Below, in pieces: positions 1 to 4,502 of a stretch of 6,414 nt of DNA. A program made the translations under genes and the position numbers. The first letter of the stretch is position 1. Each line of letters opens with the position of its first letter. Under the pieces are notes generated by a model, which saw only the letters and a program-made list of their open reading frames with translations, was not told where the DNA came from and did no database searches. This stretch comes from Pseudomonadota bacterium (GTDB taxonomy: Bacteria > Pseudomonadota > Gammaproteobacteria > Burkholderiales > Burkholderiaceae_D): positions 1 to 6,414 of the forward strand of contig JAEYIG010000010.1 in the NCBI GenBank assembly GCA_023409175.1, in the 5' to 3' direction.

Positions 1-468
1 GACAGGCTGGTCGGGAAGATGCGGGAGATGAATATCACGGACGCGATCGTGAATGCCGGTGGCAGTACGATGGCGGCGATCAACAATCCGGAACATCCCG
101 AATGGCAGGTTGCCGTCGATGTGCCGGGGACGGATGATCCGCTTTTCACGCTGGATATTGCCGATTCCGTTTATTCGACGTCGGCACAGGGTGACAGTTT
201 TGTCGAGATCGGCGGCACGCGTTACGGGCATATCCTCAATCCGCAGACGGGTTACCCGTCGGCCAACCGCATGGTCGGGGTCGTGACGGAAAGCGCGATG
301 CTGGGCGATATGGTATCGACGGGGCTGTTCAATGAATCGCCTGCGGGCTTTCTGGAAAAGATGGCGGGTTTGCAAAAGGAGTTTCCCATTGAGGGGTTTC
401 TGATGGACGGGGAAGGGAAGATCACGATGTCTGCGGGTTTCCTGGCGGACTGGGAGGTGCCGGTATGA
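1..468 (+). CDS. apbE: FAD:protein FMN transferase ApbE, C-terminal part (5' end outside window)
   Basis: ApbE proteins use FAD to attach FMN through a phosphoester bond to Ser/Thr of Rnf/Nqr-type electron-transfer subunits; they usually act on the periplasmic side as lipoproteins or exported proteins. The reading frame is open from base 1, so the N-terminus, any signal peptide and the start codon lie upstream. The 155 visible residues match the C-terminal half of the family: a NAGGS segment where most members have LGGN/NAGGD, then HILNPQTGYP (family H-I-x-D/N-P-x-T-G), then GDMVSTGLF. The Asp (codon 307-309) and the Thr four residues later (codon 319-321) fit the metal-binding D-x3-T of the family. 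The segment STSAQGD replaces the commoner TSG. The stop overlaps the rnfC start as ATGA, so the two are translationally coupled and ApbE probably serves this Rnf-like complex. Family assignment is firm; the actual flavin acceptor is inference. Confidence 0.9.
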   Translation, partial: DRLVGKMREMNITDAIVNAGGSTMAAINNPEHPEWQVAVDVPGTDDPLFTLDIADSVYSTSAQGDSFVEIGGTRYGHILNPQTGYPSANRMVGVVTESAMLGDMVSTGLFNESPAGFLEKMAGLQKEFPIEGFLMDGEGKITMSAGFLADWEVPV

Positions 469-1772
469 GTATGAGTTGGGAAAGGGAAACGGCTTTGGTG
501 GAAATGTCGAAGGGGACGCGAATCAGGCGGTTGCCGGATGCACCGTTCCTGTATGTCCCGCTGTCGGCTTATCGCGGCCATTTTGCCAAACCTGTCGTCC
601 GTGAAGGTGAGAGGGTATTGAAATACCAGCTGGTTGCGGAAGTCTCGGATGAGTTTTCCGCGAACGTGCATGCCCCTGTCTCGGGTGAGGTGGTCGGGGT
701 CAGGGATTTTCCCGGGGATGAAGAAAATACGGGAGCGGAAGGAAAGGTTCCGATGCTCATCCTGAAAAACGATTTTCAGGAAAGCTGCACCGATTTGCCG
801 GATGCATTGCCGGACGGGGCAGATGATGAAGCCATTTTGCAGGCGATTGAAGCGGCCGGGATTGTCGGTGCCGGTGGCGCACAGTTCCCGGCGGCAAAAA
901 AATACCGTGTCGCAGGGGAAGGCGTCAGGACGTTCATCATTAACGGGGTGGAATGCGAGCCTTGCCTGACAGCGGATTATGCCCTTATGCATGAGCGCAC
1001 CGAAGCCTTTTTCGAAGGCATCCGGCTCGTCAACAGGCTTTTGCAGGCGGCCGAAACCGTGATTGCGATCGAGGACAAAAACCGGGAACTGGAAGCCGTG
1101 TTCGCGCCTTTTCTGAAACAAGCCCGTTATGCAGGGATCCGCGTCCAGGTGGTGTCGGGCGCTTATCCGCAGGGCAGCCAGTGGCAACTCATCCGCACCG
1201 TGACGGGGATCGAGATGGCGCCTCCGACTCATGCCACGGAGGAAGGGATTGTCGTCAGCAATGTCGCGACGGTGTATGCCGCGTATCAGGCGCTGGCGCA
1301 AAGGGTGCCGGTCGTCTCGCGCATTGTGACGGTTTCCGGGGAGGGAGTGGAGCATCCGTGCAATGTCGACGTGCCGGTCGGTACGCCGGTGGGATATCTT
1401 CTGTCCCGGCTCGGGATTTCCCCGGAAAGGCATACGGTCGTTCTGGGCGGCCCGATGATGGGGCGGCATGTGACGGACTGGTCGTCGCCTGTGACAAAGG
1501 GGACGAACGGGGTGCTTGTGTTCCTGCGGGCAGACGTGAAGCGGGAAAACTGTATCGGCTGCGGCCGTTGCATCGACGCCTGTCCCATGCGGCTGATGCC
1601 GCTGAAGTATGCCGAAGGCTGGCGGCGTGGCAAACCTGCCATGTTGCACCGTTACCAGCTGGGGCTTTGTGTGGAGTGCGGAGCGTGTGAATCGGCCTGT
1701 CCCTCCAATGTGCCGCTGATGGCGTCGATTTTCGCAGGCAAACGCCAATTGCGTGAGAGGAACGGATCATGA
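465..1772 (+). CDS. rnfC: RnfC-type electron transport complex subunit C
   Basis: RnfC is the peripheral cytoplasmic subunit of the Rnf complex that passes electrons between NADH or ferredoxin partners and the membrane subunits through FMN and Fe-S clusters. The 435-residue product has the family order: an N-terminal barrel-sandwich-like region with HAPVSGEV (about 70-77), a Nuo51/FMN domain with GAGGAQFP (135-142) and NGVECEP (160-166), a SLBB-like middle, then two C-x2-C-x2-C-x3-C motifs for [4Fe-4S] clusters (C363, C366, C369, C373 and C402, C405, C408, C412). It lacks the long repeat-rich C-terminal tail of enterobacterial RsxC. The start at 465 is chosen because it overlaps the apbE stop (ATGA) and has a GGGAGG Shine-Dalgarno about 7 bases upstream; ATG 471 is a possible alternative. 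Oddities: Q140 where the FMN loop usually has Gly (GAGFP), YPQGSQWQL where the family commonly has YPxGGxKQL, and no GGIHP-like motif near the N-terminus. The distantly related PduS is the main alternative but is made unlikely by the adjacent rnfD. Confidence 0.92.
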   Translation: MSMSWERETALVEMSKGTRIRRLPDAPFLYVPLSAYRGHFAKPVVREGERVLKYQLVAEVSDEFSANVHAPVSGEVVGVRDFPGDEENTGAEGKVPMLILKNDFQESCTDLPDALPDGADDEAILQAIEAAGIVGAGGAQFPAAKKYRVAGEGVRTFIINGVECEPCLTADYALMHERTEAFFEGIRLVNRLLQAAETVIAIEDKNRELEAVFAPFLKQARYAGIRVQVVSGAYPQGSQWQLIRTVTGIEMAPPTHATEEGIVVSNVATVYAAYQALAQRVPVVSRIVTVSGEGVEHPCNVDVPVGTPVGYLLSRLGISPERHTVVLGGPMMGRHVTDWSSPVTKGTNGVLVFLRADVKRENCIGCGRCIDACPMRLMPLKYAEGWRRGKPAMLHRYQLGLCVECGACESACPSNVPLMASIFAGKRQLRERNGS

Positions 1773-2845
1773 GCCTGTCGCCAAAGCTGATCCCGCCTTT
1801 TGTCCGTACGGCGGATTCTGTCCAGAAGATCATGGCGGACGTGCTGTTTGCGCTTTTGCCGGTCTGTTTCATGGCATGGGTCGCGTTCGGCATGGAACCG
1901 GTGCTCGTCATTCTCGTGTCGTGCGGGAGTGCTGTGGCAACCGAATTCCTGTTTTCAAGGCTTTATCTTGGCAAGACCGATGGCGTTGCCGATGGGTCGT
2001 CGCTTGTGACGGGAACCCTCCTGGCCTGTACGCTGGCTCCGTTTACGCCTTTGTACGTGGTGGCTTTTGGAGGCGCAATGGCCGTATTGTTCGGCAAATT
2101 GCTTGCAGGTGGGCTGGGGCGTAACCGTTTCAATCCGGCTCTGGTGGGCAGGGAGTTCATGACCGTGTTTTTCCCGGCGGTCATGACGTCCGGCACGATC
2201 TGGTACCACCATGAGGCCGTCAATGTCGCCCGTCTGGACTGGTTCCCTGACGCGTTTGCGGACAGCCTGCTTTTCAGGGGGAGTGGCGCCATTGGGGAAT
2301 ATTCGGTTGTCCTGCTGGTCCTTGGCGGCCTGTTCCTGCTCTTGCGCAACCGGATCAGCTGGCACATTCCCGTCGCGCTGACGGTGACGTTTACGGTGCT
2401 TTTCCTGTTGCTACCGGATGGGGATTACCGTTTCTCGCTGGGAGGCGTCCTGCTCGGCGCCATTTTCATGGCGACGGACATGCCGACGAGTTCTTCCACG
2501 TTTTCCGGGCGCCTGTATCATGGGGCGATGATCGGGGCGGTCGCCGTGATGTGTATCGCTTTCGGGGTGAAGCATGAATACATGTCTTATTCGATCCTGC
2601 TTGCAAATGCGTTTGTCGTTCCGGTCGACTGGGTCTTCCGTCCGAGGGTGTGGGGCGGCAAGAAGCGGCTGGCAGCCCGGATCGGTCAGGGGATTGCCCT
2701 GACGGCCGCCATTTTGTTTGCGACGGGAATCGTGATCTGGTTGCACTTTCAGGGATGGGTCATGTATCTGGTTTTCGTCTACATCGTCTGGTGCATCGGC
2801 GGGTTTTTCATGCGCCAGCGAAAGCCCGACGTGGATGTTGAATGA
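1769..2845 (+). CDS. rnfD: RnfD-type electron transport complex subunit D, divergent
   Basis: RnfD is an integral membrane subunit of the Rnf complex related to NqrB; in characterised members it carries covalent FMN. The 358-residue product keeps family landmarks: SPKLIPP at 4-10, VTGTLLACTLAP at 80-91, GGLGRNRFNPALVG at 114-127, NRISWHIP at 194-201, GAIFMATDMPTS at 230-241, GRLYHGAMIG at 247-256 and VPVDWVFRPRVWG at 284-296. By eye about ten hydrophobic segments span the chain. Two things are unusual. First, no (S/T)GAT or xATPL flavinylation motif is found: only about 45 residues separate FPAVMTSG (135-142) from GGLFLLLRN (186-194), where the flavin-carrying loop should sit. Second, about 60 residues follow the RPRVWG segment where many RnfD proteins end, with two hydrophobic stretches (about 308-327 and 329-347). 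The start overlaps the rnfC stop as ATGA, with GAGAGG 8 bases upstream. Family call is firm; loss of FMN is inference. Confidence 0.88.
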   Translation: MSLSPKLIPPFVRTADSVQKIMADVLFALLPVCFMAWVAFGMEPVLVILVSCGSAVATEFLFSRLYLGKTDGVADGSSLVTGTLLACTLAPFTPLYVVAFGGAMAVLFGKLLAGGLGRNRFNPALVGREFMTVFFPAVMTSGTIWYHHEAVNVARLDWFPDAFADSLLFRGSGAIGEYSVVLLVLGGLFLLLRNRISWHIPVALTVTFTVLFLLLPDGDYRFSLGGVLLGAIFMATDMPTSSSTFSGRLYHGAMIGAVAVMCIAFGVKHEYMSYSILLANAFVVPVDWVFRPRVWGGKKRLAARIGQGIALTAAILFATGIVIWLHFQGWVMYLVFVYIVWCIGGFFMRQRKPDVDVE

Positions 2846-2876
2846 AAGAACGATGAAAAAAAGATTGCCAGGATGA
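2842..2876 (+). other. Chain of two micro-ORFs linked by ATGA overlaps between rnfD and the acetyltransferase gene
   Basis: ATG 2842 overlaps the rnfD stop (2843-2845) as ATGA and opens a four-codon frame, MKER, ending at 2854-2856. That stop overlaps ATG 2853 as ATGA, opening a seven-codon frame, MKKRLPG, ending at 2874-2876. That stop overlaps ATG 2873, the first start of the GNAT gene. Ribosomes ending rnfD could therefore reach the next gene by repeated termination and reinitiation, which would fit the lack of a well-placed Shine-Dalgarno before 2873. The reading is exact; whether the relay functions is inference. The stretch is rich in A and G, so chance is a real alternative. Confidence 0.4.
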
Positions 2877-3397
2877 TGAAGACACGTGTGACGCAGTGTC
2901 GCCACCCATTGCATGGAGTGGTCAGGGAACTTTATTCGCAGAGTTTCCCGATATTCGAACAGAGGACTGAAGCGCAGCAGGAATGCGCTTTTTCGTCAGC
3001 GAATTATCATATGGTGGCGTATGAAGAGGATGCCGTTTTGATCGGGTTTGTCGCGTACTGGGAATTCGGCGATTATGTCTATATCGAACACTGCGCCATC
3101 AACCGTGAACTGAGGGGACAGGGATATGGAAGCCGCCTCCTGTCCGGTTTCATCTCCGAATGTCCCAAAAGGGTCTTGCTTGAAATCGACCCGGTTATGG
3201 ATGAGGTGTCAAAAGCCCGTCTCGGGTTTTACAGAAAATGCGGGTTTCACGAGAATCCCCATCCGCATTTCCATCCTCCTTACCGGAAGGGATTCAAGGC
3301 GCATCCTTTGAGGGTATTGACGACGGGACGGCCCATTACGGAAAAGGAATACGCCAGCTTCCTTCAGGACTTGAACGGGACGGTCATGAAATTCTGA
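2873..3397 (+). CDS. GNAT family N-acetyltransferase
   Basis: GNAT enzymes transfer an acetyl group from acetyl-CoA to an amine on a small molecule, peptide or protein. The 174-residue product shows the core fold signs in order: YIEHCAINRELRGQGYGSRLL (about 70-90), containing the acetyl-CoA pyrophosphate loop R-x2-G-x-G as RGQGYG (81-86), then VLLEIDP (101-107), then FYRKCGF (119-125), the usual beta-bulge/helix motif B. A His/Pro-rich stretch with PPYRKG follows, a C-terminal pattern seen in a subset of cytoplasmic GNATs. The substrate cannot be predicted. The gene begins only 27 bases after rnfD, so it is probably on the same transcript. ATG 2873 and ATG 2876 are both possible starts; CAGG at 2869-2872 is too close to 2873 to be a normal ribosome site. 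In-frame upstream reading reaches a stop at 2843 with no other ATG, GTG or TTG. A role in the Rnf complex is not implied by sequence. Confidence 0.85.
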   Translation: MMKTRVTQCRHPLHGVVRELYSQSFPIFEQRTEAQQECAFSSANYHMVAYEEDAVLIGFVAYWEFGDYVYIEHCAINRELRGQGYGSRLLSGFISECPKRVLLEIDPVMDEVSKARLGFYRKCGFHENPHPHFHPPYRKGFKAHPLRVLTTGRPITEKEYASFLQDLNGTVMKF

Positions 3398-3418
3398 AAC
3401 CGTTATGGTCGGCAGGCG

Positions 3419-3472
3419 GCCTTATCGGCATTAAGGCTTCCGGCTTGAGGGGCGCAGGTGTTGCCGGATTTT
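3419..3472 (+). terminator. Possible terminator region between convergent genes
   Basis: The 80-base gap between the GNAT stop and the stop of the minus-strand lipoprotein gene holds two inverted repeats. GCCTTA (3419-3424) pairs with TAAGGC (3432-3437) around a 7-base loop. TCCGGC (3439-3444) pairs with GCCGGA (3463-3468) around an 18-base loop and is followed by TTTT. Position between converging genes favours a termination role, but the second loop is long, the T run is short and neither is a textbook intrinsic terminator. Confidence 0.3.
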
Positions 3473-3477
3473 GCCGG

Positions 3478-3915
3478 TCAGTAATGGGCGAAAGCCTCCT
3501 CAGGCGACATTTTCAATACACGGGCATAGCAGGATTCCCAGGCAGCCTTCAGGGCTTCGTCCAGCCTGTTTTGCGTTGCTTTCCAGTTTTCGAGCTGTCC
3601 CTTTTGTGCGGCCGGATTGTCCGGCCTCATGAAGTTGTAGCAATACGGTCCCGGATTGTTGTCGAAATTGCCGGAAGCGGAGGCAAATGGCTGGCAACCC
3701 TCGTCAAACGTATAGCCCCTGAGCATCTCTTCCTGTGCGGATTCGATATTCCATGCCACGTCGTTCCTTTGGTTTTTGAGGCGCCTGACGGTTTCGTCCT
3801 GTTCGCAGACGGCCTTTGCCCTCTGGTCAGGCGTCATTTCCCGGAAATCCTGTACGGTCGTGCAACCGAAAAGGAGCGCCAGCGGGAGGAGGATACAGTA
3901 ACGGGTCTTTTTCAT
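3478..3915 (-). CDS. Small predicted lipoprotein, function unknown
   Basis: The family of this 145-residue protein is not recognised. It starts with a basic n-region (MKKTR), a hydrophobic core (ILLPLALLF) and a lipobox LFGC, so the signal peptide should be cut before Cys18, which would be lipidated. Thr19 and Thr20 follow, so there is no Asp+2 inner-membrane retention signal and the outer membrane is the likelier site. The mature part is hydrophilic, with two probably helical, charged stretches (about 28-67 and 101-141) flanking a Gly/Asn/Pro-rich middle. Four further cysteines (37, 74, 92, 129) could make two disulfides in the periplasm. ATG at 3913-3915 is the start that gives the complete signal peptide; the ribosome site before it is weak (GAAAG-like). 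The gene converges on the upstream operon and is probably transcribed alone from the 3916-4080 area. Gene reality is well supported by the lipobox; function is unknown. Confidence 0.75.
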   Translation of the reverse strand: MKKTRYCILLPLALLFGCTTVQDFREMTPDQRAKAVCEQDETVRRLKNQRNDVAWNIESAQEEMLRGYTFDEGCQPFASASGNFDNNPGPYCYNFMRPDNPAAQKGQLENWKATQNRLDEALKAAWESCYARVLKMSPEEAFAHY

Positions 3916-4009
3916 TTTCTGCTTTCAGGGGATGGAGACGGATTTTTTGCGTGAGCTCGAAAATCAAACGGCAAAACACATATCCCAAAGCTTAGGGGAA
4001 TGCCGTATC

Positions 4010-4036
4010 AACGGTTTGATGTTTTTTAATACCGTT
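4010..4036. repeat. Inverted repeat AACGGT / ACCGTT with T-rich loop
   Basis: AACGGT (4010-4015) and ACCGTT (4031-4036) are perfect reverse complements separated by 15 bases that include six T residues. A second overlapping palindrome, ATCAA-CGGT-TTGAT (4007-4020), sits on its left arm and is followed by G and the T run. It lies about 100 bases upstream of the lipoprotein start on its coding strand, a plausible place for an operator or promoter-associated element. The stems are only five to six base pairs, so chance is possible. Confidence 0.3.
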
Positions 4037-4213
4037 CGAGAAAGGTGAAGGAGAAAAACAAGGATTTTTTCAGGCCGGATGAGGCCGACCCGTGAGAAGG
4101 GTATGGAAAGGAACGAAAAGGAGGCGAAATCACATTCTCCCGGTAAAGTCCGTACGCCTGTTCGGATGTCATTGCCCGGAAATCCCCAACGCTTGCTCAT
4201 CCGGTCCGGGACA

Positions 4214-4233
4214 GGAACTGCAAGGAATTGCAA
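4214..4233. repeat. Tandem 10-base direct repeat
   Basis: GGAACTGCAA (4214-4223) is followed immediately by GGAATTGCAA (4224-4233), a nine-of-ten match. The 10-base period puts both copies on nearly the same face of the helix, as some regulator sites do. Nothing else ties it to a known regulator and it may be chance. Confidence 0.3.
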
Positions 4234-4410
4234 TAAGCCACCCTGTTCATCCGGAAACTTTCTTCTGTGAACCATGCAGGGCCTTCCGGTTTCCGCAAGT
4301 CATTGTTTTTCTGAAACATTCTGGATGATATTTTGGCAAGTTTCCCTATCCTGAAGCCGGAGTATCTGTTTTCGGCACGCAAATGTGGGAGGCGTATGCC
4401 GGGACAGTGG

Positions 4411-4418
4411 GGTAAAAT
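4411..4418 (+). promoter_or_regulatory. Possible -10 element upstream of the helicase gene
   Basis: GGTAAAAT contains TAAAAT (4413-4418), a five-of-six match to the sigma-70 -10 consensus, and lies about 85 bases upstream of the preferred helicase start. No good TTGACA-like hexamer is present at the matching distance; the bases near 4390 read AGGCGT. Transcription from here would begin near 4425, leaving only about 9 bases before ATG 4434 and about 78 before TTG 4503. Confidence 0.35.
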
Positions 4419-4489
4419 GGCTGCTGTTATTTCATGCCTGTCACATTCTCTTCGTTTTTGGGGAAAGGACAGGTTTTCCCGACAGTTCC

Positions 4490-4494
4490 TGGAG
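4490..4494 (+). promoter_or_regulatory. Ribosome binding site favouring the TTG start of the helicase
   Basis: TGGAG lies 8 bases before TTG 4503, a normal spacing, with a T-run between. The in-frame ATG 4434 has no Shine-Dalgarno before it. ATG 4578 has GAGGAGGA (4557-4564), but 13 bases away, which is long. This is the main reason for placing the start at 4503. Confidence 0.4.
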
Positions 4495-4502
4495 CGTTTT
4501 TT

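Larger units (their letters stand above)
3916..4502. other. Gene-poor intergenic region between divergent genes
   Basis: No convincing gene was found in these roughly 590 bases. The half next to the lipoprotein gene is AT-rich, with GGATTTTTT at both 3940-3948 and 4062-4070, and an inverted repeat at 4010-4036; it should carry the lipoprotein promoter, but no clear -35/-10 pair could be chosen. A strong Shine-Dalgarno-like AAAAGGAGG at 4116-4124 is not followed by a start codon at usable distance. TCATCCGG occurs at 4198-4205 and 4248-4255, with its reverse complement near 4074-4081. A tandem 10-mer lies at 4214-4233. A weak plus-strand promoter-like pair is TTGTTT (4303-4308) and GATATT (4327-4332), spacing 18. 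A minus-strand frame at 3964-4275 is judged unlikely to be coding. Confidence 0.55.

Noticed and set aside
1181..1690. Alternative-frame open reading inside rnfC
   Set aside because: Gly/Arg/Asp-rich shadow of the rnfC frame; the rnfC frame alone carries the Fe-S motifs.
252..1748. Long open frame on the minus strand opposite apbE and rnfC
   Set aside because: It is antisense to two well-supported genes. Its product is rich in His, Arg and Pro with no recognisable motif, the usual pattern of a frame kept open by codon bias on the coding strand.
4116..4124. Strong Shine-Dalgarno-like AAAAGGAGG
   Set aside because: No ATG, GTG or TTG follows at usable spacing, so it does not mark a gene start on this reading.
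3964..4275. Minus-strand frame of 103 codons upstream of the lipoprotein gene, with GGAAGG 6-7 bases before ATG
   Set aside because: The ribosome site is decent and the frame could be co-transcribed with the lipoprotein gene, but third positions are much less GC-rich than in neighbouring genes and no domain or membrane pattern is recognisable. It cannot be excluded entirely; a homologue search would decide.
4079..4328. Two overlapping plus-strand small frames (starts near 4079 and 4092)
   Set aside because: They overlap each other in different frames, lack ribosome sites at their starts, and have no recognisable protein features.
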